DNA from: Bacteroidota bacterium
Lineage (GTDB): Bacteria > Bacteroidota > Bacteroidia > Chitinophagales > UBA10324
Direction: 5' to 3'
Assembly (NCBI GenBank): GCA_014190575.1
Contig: BJGQ01000021.1
Location: 1-50,083, forward strand
DNA length: 50,083 nt
In this document: one piece after another, positions 24,723-31,378 of the stretch
How the letters are laid out: each line of letters begins with the position of its first letter
Numbering within the stretch: the stretch's first letter is position 1
Position numbers and translations under genes: made by a program
Notes under the pieces: model-generated
What the model was told of the DNA's origin: nothing
Databases searched by the model: none
What the model saw: the letters and a program-made list of their open reading frames with translations, nothing else

Positions 24723-26054
24723 TCATTCTTTCTCTGCATTTTTTAATACAGGAAGAAAAATTGATTCCTGAAATCCATTCATCTTTATTATTGATGAAAA
24801 AGAATTTTCATTTTTAAGTTTATTGATATCAGCATACCCGAGTTGAGCTGATTTCTTTAAAGAAGCAAATGCAGAATTGTTATCACCTGATTTAGAATAA
24901 TAAATTGCCTTCAAAAACCACACATCCGGATTTGTTGCATCAGCCAATTCATAAATTTCTAAAAAGTGTTTTGCAGCAGGAAGATTGTTTTGATTCAAAG
25001 AAGATTCAGAATAAACAAATCCCATCATGCTGATGCAATTCAATTCTCTTGCACACAATTTTTTCAATGCAAAATTCTTTTTAGAAGTTTTGCATTTCTG
25101 AAATCCACTGATTTTCTCCTTCCAATAAATAATATCAGCAGTTGTAAATTGCTTTCCGAATTCCTGTTCATCATTCATTTCCTGATTTAACAAATCATCA
25201 GCGGCAACATGGGTTTCTTTCCATGAATTATAATCGGGTACAGATTCAGTTAAAAATTTACTGCTCATCAAATTTTGCTTCACTGCGTTTTGTTGAATCC
25301 ATTGCATTCCATATTCAAAATATTTTTCATCGGGCCAGTCATGTTTTCCATCGAACACAAAAAGCTGATGATTAAAACCAGCGTCACTTAAAGACATATC
25401 AGCCTGCACCATTCCTGCCATATTAAAATCTTCGTTACCTGAAAGAAGAAAAATTTCGGGATGATTGTTAACAGTTTTATGCTGCTCAGCAAATGGAGAA
25501 GCGCAAGCTATTACTCCACGGATTGTTGAATTATTAAAAGCAAAACTGCAAGCTACTTTGGAACCACCTGAAAAACCTGAAGCAAAAATCAACTTCGGAT
25601 TAATATTAAATCTTGCAATAGCGTCTTTCAAAATTTCGGTTGCAATATTTTGTGTTTCGGTTAGCTGCATTCCGTTTTGCGAATTGTTTGAACCGATAAA
25701 AACAAAATGATATTTCTCTGCAAGAGACTGATATTTTTTCAACGGTAATTTTCCTCTTGCATGTGCATCAAAAAAAATCACCAACGGAAAACTCTTCAAA
25801 GTATCGTAATCAGAAGGAAGATAAATTGCATAACTCTGAGTGGTATCATTTGAATAATTATTAATTCTTGAAATTGTTTTGTTAACTAAAGTCTTATCAA
25901 AACGATGAAATGATTTTTCTGTATGAATAGAATCCTGCGTTGCAGAATTATTTTCCTGTTGATTGGAAACTTCACCTGAACCGCATGCATACAAACAAAT
26001 GCAAAAAGCAATTGATATTATTATTAAAAATAATTTTATGGAATTTAATTTCAT
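24723..26054 (-). CDS. Alpha/beta-hydrolase lipoprotein with C-terminal TPR-like helices
   Basis: A 443-aa predicted lipoprotein. The start at 26054 gives MKLNSIKLFLIII and lipobox LYAC with Cys24; the extension to 26153 is unlike a signal. An esterase-type alpha/beta-hydrolase domain spans about 60-255 with QSYAIYLPSDYD, LVIFFDAHA (oxyanion region), GFSGGSK with nucleophile Ser162, GNEDF with Asp209 and GKHDWP with His238, a complete candidate triad. The C-terminal third (about 270-440) is helical with TPR-like spacing (NPDVWFLKAIYYSKSGDNNSAFASLKK). It may hydrolyse an ester in the periplasm or at the outer membrane; the substrate is unknown. Confidence 0.8.
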   Translation of the reverse strand: MKLNSIKLFLIIISIAFCICLYACGSGEVSNQQENNSATQDSIHTEKSFHRFDKTLVNKTISRINNYSNDTTQSYAIYLPSDYDTLKSFPLVIFFDAHARGKLPLKKYQSLAEKYHFVFIGSNNSQNGMQLTETQNIATEILKDAIARFNINPKLIFASGFSGGSKVACSFAFNNSTIRGVIACASPFAEQHKTVNNHPEIFLLSGNEDFNMAGMVQADMSLSDAGFNHQLFVFDGKHDWPDEKYFEYGMQWIQQNAVKQNLMSSKFLTESVPDYNSWKETHVAADDLLNQEMNDEQEFGKQFTTADIIYWKEKISGFQKCKTSKKNFALKKLCARELNCISMMGFVYSESSLNQNNLPAAKHFLEIYELADATNPDVWFLKAIYYSKSGDNNSAFASLKKSAQLGYADINKLKNENSFSSIIKMNGFQESIFLPVLKNAEKE

Positions 26055-26103
26055 TTTTGAAAAATAATTTTGTGCGAAAGAACATAAAAAATCATTTCTC
26101 AAG

Positions 26104-26136
26104 TTGAAAAGTAAATGATTGTATGTTCTATTTTCG
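26104..26136 (+). promoter_or_regulatory. Candidate promoter TTG-N22-TATTTTCG of the AlgH-type gene
   Basis: TTG at 26104-26106 and TATTTTCG at 26129-26136 with 22 nt between. The box ends 5 nt before GTG 26142 and lies inside the upstream extension of the frame, which marks GTG 26142 as the likely start. Confidence 0.45.
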
Positions 26137-26141
26137 CCACC

Positions 26142-26705
26142 GTGCAAAAACAATTACAAAATCCTGAAGCCGGTTGTTTTCTTTTATCGGAGCCGTATAT
26201 GGCTGATGATAATTTTCGTTCCACGGTTTTATTTTTATGTGAGCACAACGAGAATGGCACATTTGGTTTTGTATTAAATCGTCCGTTGGATTTAACCGTT
26301 AATCAGGCGGTACAGGATTTCCCTGAATTGAAAGCGCAATTATTTTTGGGTGGCCCGGTTCAAAACGACACTTTACATTTTCTCCATTGTCGTGGAGATT
26401 TAATTCAAGATAGCGTTGAAGTAATAAACGGAGTTTTCTGGGGAGGAGATTTTGATCAGTTGAAAGTATTATTGGATACAAAGCAGATTAAAGAAGATGA
26501 AGTAAAATTTTTCCTGGGCTACAGCGGATGGGATTTTGGCCAATTGGAATTGGAATGTGAAGAGAAGGCTTGGATTATTGTTGAAGCAAGCAGCGATTAT
26601 ATTTTTTCAACGGAAGCAAATAACATGTGGAGAGCCGTATTAAAAAATATGGGAGAGAAATTTAAGTTGCTTTCCAATTTGCCCGATGATCCTTCGTTGA
26701 ATTAG
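26142..26705 (+). CDS. YqgE/AlgH family protein (UPF0301)
   Basis: A 187-aa protein of the YqgE/AlgH family, whose function is uncertain. Family motifs are clear: PEAGCFLLSEPYMADDNFRSTVLF at the start, GTFGFVLNRPLDLTV near 40, LFLGGPVQNDTLHFLH near 68, and FFLGYSGWDFGQLELE near 125. I choose the GTG at 26142 over the ATG at 26115: it gives the usual length, and the TATTTTCG promoter-like box sits between the two codons. The gene is divergent from the alpha/beta-hydrolase lipoprotein gene across an 87-bp region. Confidence 0.9.
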   Translation: MQKQLQNPEAGCFLLSEPYMADDNFRSTVLFLCEHNENGTFGFVLNRPLDLTVNQAVQDFPELKAQLFLGGPVQNDTLHFLHCRGDLIQDSVEVINGVFWGGDFDQLKVLLDTKQIKEDEVKFFLGYSGWDFGQLELECEEKAWIIVEASSDYIFSTEANNMWRAVLKNMGEKFKLLSNLPDDPSLN

Positions 26706-26834
26706 AATTTATTTTTAGTTATTTGTTAGCCGTAATCCAAATTATGAAAGCGAAAATTCAATTTGGAATTTTTTTATAATTCTTTGTTTTACTTTGACTT
26801 TTAGTTTCATTTCAAAAAAACAAAATCTCAATTC

Positions 26835-27701
26835 ATGAATAATATGATGTTGCGCGACGATGCATTAATAGGCAAAGTGATTGTTGTTACAGGTGGTGGA
26901 ACAGGATTAGGAAGGAGCATGAGCGAAATGCTTTCGCACCTTGGAGCGTCTGTTGTAATCACAAGCAGAAAAAAGGATGTATTGGAGAAATCTGCAAATG
27001 AAATTTCAGCACTTACCGGGAATAAAGTTCTTCCAGTTGTATGTGATGTTCGTAAGTATGAGCAGGTAGAAAATCTTTTACAGCAAACGATAAAGGAATT
27101 TGGAAAAGTCACTACACTTTTAAATAATGCAGCAGGAAATTTTATTAGTCCAACCGAAAGACTATCAGCCAAAGCATTTGATACAGTAGTTGATATTGTT
27201 TTGAAAGGAAGTTATAACTGTTCACTTGCATTTGGAAAATACTGGATTGAAAATAAATGTGCAGGCAACATGCTGAACATAGTAACCACTTATGCTTTTA
27301 CAGGTTCCGGTTTTGTAGTTCCATCTGCCTGTGCAAAAGCAGGTGTGCTTGCGCTCACACGATCGCTTGCCGCTGAATGGGCGAAGTATAATATCCGAAG
27401 TAACGCAATTGCACCCGGACCATTTCCAACAGAGGGAGCTTGGACAAGATTATTTCCTGAACCATTGCAAAAAATTATTGATCCGATACAGCGATTGCCA
27501 ATGAAAAGAGTTGGTAATCATGAAGAGCTGGCAAATCTCGCTTCGTATTTAATTTCTGATTTTTCAGGTTATATAAATGGAGAAGTAGTGGTGATAGATG
27601 GTGGCGAATGGTTATACAATGCTGGTCAGTTTACACACTTTGATAAAATTCCAAAAGAAGCTTGGGATATGTGGGAGCAAATGCGGAAAGAAAAGAGTTG
27701 A
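26835..27701 (+). CDS. Short-chain dehydrogenase, 2,4-dienoyl-CoA reductase type
   Basis: A 288-aa NAD(P)H-dependent oxidoreductase of the SDR superfamily. The Rossmann motif TGGGTGLG is at 19-26, and the NNAAG motif at 97-101. The usual YxxxK is absent: Ser164 occupies the Tyr position ahead of Lys168 in PSACAKAG, but Tyr153 lies 11 residues before Ser164, which reproduces the Tyr/Ser/Lys spacing of 2,4-dienoyl-CoA reductase (Tyr199, Ser210, Lys214 in the human mitochondrial enzyme). It therefore likely reduces 2,4-dienoyl-CoA intermediates in unsaturated fatty-acid beta-oxidation. An enoyl-CoA hydratase gene lies about 0.8 kb away on the other strand, consistent with the pathway. Confidence 0.87.
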   Translation: MNNMMLRDDALIGKVIVVTGGGTGLGRSMSEMLSHLGASVVITSRKKDVLEKSANEISALTGNKVLPVVCDVRKYEQVENLLQQTIKEFGKVTTLLNNAAGNFISPTERLSAKAFDTVVDIVLKGSYNCSLAFGKYWIENKCAGNMLNIVTTYAFTGSGFVVPSACAKAGVLALTRSLAAEWAKYNIRSNAIAPGPFPTEGAWTRLFPEPLQKIIDPIQRLPMKRVGNHEELANLASYLISDFSGYINGEVVVIDGGEWLYNAGQFTHFDKIPKEAWDMWEQMRKEKS

Positions 27702-27709
27702 ATATTTTT

Positions 27710-28441
27710 CTATTTTTTTTCTTTGACAAATATTGCATCGCCATGAGTAAAACTTCCATCAATTAAACTCTGAAAAGTGTTTTCAATTCCCGCAAAATTG
27801 AAATTGTATTTTTTTAACAACACTATTAAGTCTGTAATTAAGACAGCGTCTTTATACAATTCAACAAAATTTACTTCGCTGTAAATCACATCAACCAGTT
27901 CTAAAGTTTTAACCGAACCTTCCAAAACTAAACGCTCAGCACCCTGAACATCTAACTTCATCATTACAGCCGATTCAATTTTCAATTCTGGCATTATGTT
28001 GTCAAGTAAATCGCAATTCACTTTTATTAAATGATTTTTTGCGGATGTCGGAAAATTAATTTTATGAACTTCTTCCATCTGCAACAGTGAACTTGAACCT
28101 TCATTTGACGAAACATAAAAATCAACCTCACCCTTGTAATTTGACAGAGCAACATTAAATGTTTTCAGTTTTTTATCAGCACTGAGTTTTTCATTTAATC
28201 TTTTAAAAGGTTCTGGCATTGCTTCAAAGGCATAAATCATTGCATCTGGAAATACAGACCTATACCTTCTAATAAATCCACCATCATTTGCGCCGATATC
28301 AAAAATTGTTTTTATGTTTTTGTTTTTCAACCAATCATATTTAACCAGTTCTAATGATTCCTGATAAGAATTAATTGGCTGAAATGTTTTTCCAGAGAGT
28401 CGTATTATTTTTTTGATAGAATTTTTTATTGACTGTATCAT
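27710..28441 (-). CDS. FkbM-family SAM-dependent methyltransferase
   Basis: A 243-aa methyltransferase. The SAM-binding motif I is TIFDIGANDGGFIRRY near 40, then YAFEAMPEPFKRL near 68 and VALSNYKGEVDFYVS near 97. The family hallmark MMKLDVQGAERLVLEG is near 160, and YSEVNF near 187. FkbM enzymes methylate small molecules or glycans; the acceptor is unknown. The gene is the last of the minus-strand run and ends 8 bp from the dienoyl-CoA reductase stop, convergently. It is 23 bp downstream of the enoyl-CoA hydratase gene, so it may share its transcript though function seems unrelated. Confidence 0.9.
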   Translation of the reverse strand: MIQSIKNSIKKIIRLSGKTFQPINSYQESLELVKYDWLKNKNIKTIFDIGANDGGFIRRYRSVFPDAMIYAFEAMPEPFKRLNEKLSADKKLKTFNVALSNYKGEVDFYVSSNEGSSSLLQMEEVHKINFPTSAKNHLIKVNCDLLDNIMPELKIESAVMMKLDVQGAERLVLEGSVKTLELVDVIYSEVNFVELYKDAVLITDLIVLLKKYNFNFAGIENTFQSLIDGSFTHGDAIFVKEKK

Positions 28442-28464
28442 TTAGTTATAAATTTTTTAAAAAA

Positions 28465-29244
28465 TTATTTTCCGGTGAATTCTGCAGGTCTCTTTTCAAT
28501 AAATGCTTTCATTCCTTCCTTCTGATCTTCAGAGGCGAAGCATAAGTAAAAATTCTTACGCTCAAAAATTAATCCTTCATCCAATGAAGTATTGAATGCT
28601 GCAAGGACTGCTTCTTTAGCAAGTTTAATTGCAACCGGGGATTTATCAACTACTTGTTTTGCCAATGAGAATGCTTCTTTCAAATACATTTCATTTGGAA
28701 CCACTTTATTTATTAATCCGGCACGCAATGCTTCATCGGCAGTAATAAATTTTCCTGTTAAAACAATTTCCATTGCGAGCGCTTTACCAACTGCGCGGGT
28801 TAGTCTTTGTGTTCCACCAGCACCGGGCATCACGCCAATTTTAATTTCGGGCTGACCAATTCTTGCTGATTCTGATGCAACAATCATATCGCAATGCATC
28901 ATCAACTCGCAACCACCACCCAATGCAAAACCTGACACAGCGGCAATGATTGGTTTCTTTGTTTTTTTTATCTGGTCCCAGGTATTGAACTGATCAACAT
29001 TCATCATGTCAATGGCGGTTTTATCAGCCATCTGTTTTATATCGGCTCCGGCTGCAAATGCTTTTTCATTTCCGGTAATGATGATAGCGCGCACTTCATC
29101 ATTGTTATCCAATTCTTTCAGTGCATCGCGCAGTTCGCCCATGAGTTGGAGGTTCAAAGCATTTAATTCTTTCGGGCGATTGAGTTGAATGAGCGCCACA
29201 TATTTATCGGCCTGTGGATTTACAATGATGAATTCGAATGACAT
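28465..29244 (-). CDS. Enoyl-CoA hydratase
   Basis: A 259-aa crotonase-fold enzyme that hydrates trans-2-enoyl-CoA in fatty-acid beta-oxidation. Oxyanion-hole segments are FAAGADIKQM (about 63-72) and SGFALGGGCELMMHCD (about 104-119). Both catalytic glutamates, Glu113 and Glu133 (GQPEIKIGVMPGAGGTQRL), have the 20-residue spacing of the rat enzyme's Glu144/Glu164. The length is standard. It is 12 bp downstream of the ZIP transporter gene on the same strand and 23 bp upstream of the FkbM gene, so the run is probably one transcript. Confidence 0.95.
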   Translation of the reverse strand: MSFEFIIVNPQADKYVALIQLNRPKELNALNLQLMGELRDALKELDNNDEVRAIIITGNEKAFAAGADIKQMADKTAIDMMNVDQFNTWDQIKKTKKPIIAAVSGFALGGGCELMMHCDMIVASESARIGQPEIKIGVMPGAGGTQRLTRAVGKALAMEIVLTGKFITADEALRAGLINKVVPNEMYLKEAFSLAKQVVDKSPVAIKLAKEAVLAAFNTSLDEGLIFERKNFYLCFASEDQKEGMKAFIEKRPAEFTGK

Positions 29245-29256
29245 TTTAATTTTTAA

Positions 29257-29967
29257 TTAAAGTGTGAGTAATGAAAGCACAACGGCGAAAATAATGACCA
29301 GAATTTTTTTGAAAGTATAAGCATGTTTTCCGCTTTCTGATTCAAATAATATTGTGGTTGAAACATGCAGCAATGAACCTGCAACTACTGCAAGTAAAAG
29401 AGGGTAGTAGCTGTTATCGTTTTCCTGAATGAACGAAGAGACCAACACACCAACCGGCGCAATTAATGAAAACAATAAAACAATAATCAGTGTTTTATTT
29501 TTTGTGAATTTGGAAAAAAGAAAAATACTTGCGAGTGCAAATCCTTCCGGAATTTTATGTAATGCTATTCCATAAAGTAAGGATGAATGATGATGTTCGC
29601 CGGTGTGAGGAAGTGCTGCAGGAATGCCATCGAAGAAAGAATGCACACTCAAACCAACAAAAAGAGAAATTAAAAAACCATTGCTTTCGCTGTGGTGATG
29701 AAAGTGTCCGTGCTCAATTCCATGCGTTGCCTGTTCTAAAAAAACCTGAATAAAAAATCCAACCAACATAAATAATCCGGCATTCACTCCATTGCTTTGA
29801 AAAATTTCAGGTAGTAAATGCAACAACATCACGCTGAATAAAAATGCACCGCTGAATGAAAGTATGAGTTTGAAATTCGCATCGTCTTTCTGTTTCACAA
29901 GTAACGCAACTATTGCGCCTGCCAACGGAGCTAAAAACAAAATGGAAATTTCGAAAATGTGATTCAT
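29257..29967 (-). CDS. ZIP-family metal transporter
   Basis: A 236-aa inner-membrane transporter of the ZIP family, importing Zn2+ or a related divalent cation. Eight hydrophobic segments are apparent. The metal-binding helices carry SVHSFFDGIPAA (near 107) and GIALHKIPEGFALAS (near 135), the two conserved ZIP histidine motifs. A His-rich loop between helices (GIEHGHFHHHSES near 85, and GEHHH near 123) fits a metal-sensing or -binding loop. The start codon overlaps the stop of the PAP2 gene (ATGA), so the two are translationally coupled. Direction and metal choice are inferred from the family. Confidence 0.9.
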   Translation of the reverse strand: MNHIFEISILFLAPLAGAIVALLVKQKDDANFKLILSFSGAFLFSVMLLHLLPEIFQSNGVNAGLFMLVGFFIQVFLEQATHGIEHGHFHHHSESNGFLISLFVGLSVHSFFDGIPAALPHTGEHHHSSLLYGIALHKIPEGFALASIFLFSKFTKNKTLIIVLLFSLIAPVGVLVSSFIQENDNSYYPLLLAVVAGSLLHVSTTILFESESGKHAYTFKKILVIIFAVVLSLLTL

Positions 29968-30542
29968 TGAAGTTGCGAAGATGATTTCTTTAACCAGGAT
30001 TTAAGAATTCGTGCAGCAAATATTCCAGGAATGATTCCGATGATGGCACCAAACGCAACATCGGAAGGATAATGATAAGCAACATACACTTGGGCAAAAC
30101 AAATTACAGTCGCCCAAAAAAGTAAAACCGGAAGCAACCATTTTATTTTTTCATTAAAAATTAATCCAATAAAAATGGCAGTGGCAAAATGATTAGCAGC
30201 ATGCGACGAAACAAAACTGAAACCTGAACCGCACACAATAATGCTGTGAATGTGTGAGGCAAGCTCAGGATTTTGACATGGCCGCAAGCGATGAAACATT
30301 GGTTTAAAAATTCCACTGCTTATAACATCTGAAATTCCAACAACAGCCAAAGAAGTGAGAATCACTATCACACTTTTATTTCTGAAATAATAAATAATTA
30401 ATATGATGATAACAATGTAAAGCGGAATCCAGAAATACTTATCGCGAATCCAAGGCATCGTGAAATCGAAAAAAGAAGTGCTCATTCCATTGTGAATAAA
30501 CAGGAATAATTTTTTATCCAATGTTTTCAACCAATCAATCAT
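29964..30542 (-). CDS. PAP2-family membrane phosphatase
   Basis: A 192-aa integral membrane phosphatase of the PAP2 superfamily, which includes undecaprenyl-diphosphate phosphatases and lipid phosphatases. Three motifs are seen: K80-x6-R87-P88 (KPMFHRLRP), S112-S113-H114 (FVSSHAA), and H157 with D161 (VYVAYHYPSD). In the third motif the usual SR pair before the histidine is A150-Q151, as in many Bacteroidota relatives. Five to six transmembrane helices are visible. It overlaps the methyltransferase stop and the ZIP start by 4 nt each. The lipid substrate is not determinable. Confidence 0.9.
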   Translation of the reverse strand: MIDWLKTLDKKLFLFIHNGMSTSFFDFTMPWIRDKYFWIPLYIVIIILIIYYFRNKSVIVILTSLAVVGISDVISSGIFKPMFHRLRPCQNPELASHIHSIIVCGSGFSFVSSHAANHFATAIFIGLIFNEKIKWLLPVLLFWATVICFAQVYVAYHYPSDVAFGAIIGIIPGIFAARILKSWLKKSSSQLQ

Positions 30543-31270
30543 TTCTTTTTTCGGGCTATAATTATCAATCGTTCAGAATTTTCAGTGAACGGGTTTAGCT
30601 GATAATCACCATATATTTTTTCAGTAATCAATCCGAATGGTGTATAATAATTCTCGAAATCTCTTAATTCTAAAAGCTGAACACACTCTTCAAAATCAAA
30701 TTCTTTTTCACAGTCTTTTATATGAATGGATTTCTTTACAAAATTATTTTCAATTTTCCGTTCAATAAAAAATTCAACTTCATCCACCTTAATCTTATCT
30801 GCTGATTTCAGGTTTTTCCGAAGTGAGTTGTCATTAAAAAAATCTATCACCAAAATTCCATCTGGCTTTAATGATACTGCTATGGATTGCATGGCTTTTT
30901 TATTTTCTTCTTCCGAATCGAAGTAGCCAAAGCTGGTAAACAAGTTCATCACAACATCAAATTGATTGGTGTAAAGCTGTTCGCGCATGTCGTGTTCAAA
31001 AAAATGCAGATTGGGTTGGTCGTTCAATAATGCTTCGCAAATATTCCGTTCCGATAAATCAATGCCGCTAACATCGTAACCCAAATCAGCCATTACTACA
31101 GAATGCCTACCATTTCCGCAAGGCATGTCTAAAATTTTCGCCCCTTTTTCAAGGTGAATTTCTTCCAGTAAATATTTTATAAAAGCAGCAGCTTCTGTTT
31201 CATCACGGTGACGGTACAGTAATTTATAGTAAGGAGAATCGAACCAGCTTTCAAACCACTCTTGTTGCAT
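30539..31270 (-). CDS. Class I SAM-dependent methyltransferase
   Basis: A 243-aa methyltransferase with a Rossmann-like SAM fold: motif I LDMPCGNGRHSVVMADLG near 45-62, DVSGIDLSERNI near 65-75, and a motif near 105 with NLFTSFGYF. The start at 31270 gives MQQEWFESWFDSPYYKLLYRH, the family N-terminus; a longer frame to 31528 would overlap the receptor gene at 31379 and lacks resemblance, so it was rejected. A TACTTTTG box precedes it by 16 nt. It leads the minus-strand run of PAP2, ZIP, hydratase and FkbM genes. Substrate unknown. Confidence 0.88.
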   Translation of the reverse strand: MQQEWFESWFDSPYYKLLYRHRDETEAAAFIKYLLEEIHLEKGAKILDMPCGNGRHSVVMADLGYDVSGIDLSERNICEALLNDQPNLHFFEHDMREQLYTNQFDVVMNLFTSFGYFDSEEENKKAMQSIAVSLKPDGILVIDFFNDNSLRKNLKSADKIKVDEVEFFIERKIENNFVKKSIHIKDCEKEFDFEECVQLLELRDFENYYTPFGLITEKIYGDYQLNPFTENSERLIIIARKKK

Positions 31271-31286
31271 ACAAATTTTGAGTGCA

Positions 31287-31294
31287 CAAAAGTA
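31287..31294 (-). promoter_or_regulatory. Minus-7 box TACTTTTG of the methyltransferase-led gene run
   Basis: Exact TAnnTTTG match on the minus strand, 16 nt before the ATG at 31270. It argues for this start rather than the extended frame. No well-placed minus-33 TTG is seen. Confidence 0.4.
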
Positions 31295-31327
31295 TGAAGG
31301 CAAACTGTTAATACTAACTGCGACAAT

Positions 31328-31335
31328 TATGTTTG
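31328..31335 (+). promoter_or_regulatory. Minus-7 box TATGTTTG of the TonB-dependent receptor
   Basis: Exact TAnnTTTG match on the plus strand, 43 nt before the ATG at 31379. It is back to back with the divergent box at 31287-31294 in the 108-bp gap. Confidence 0.4.
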
Positions 31336-31378
31336 CGGTATTAAAATAATTTCTCGCTTCAATCGTACTGAATCCATT

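Noticed and set aside
31218-31250. tRNA-like phrase GGAGAATCGAACC
   Set aside because: It codes for part of the methyltransferase N-terminus and no acceptor, anticodon or D arms can be folded around it.
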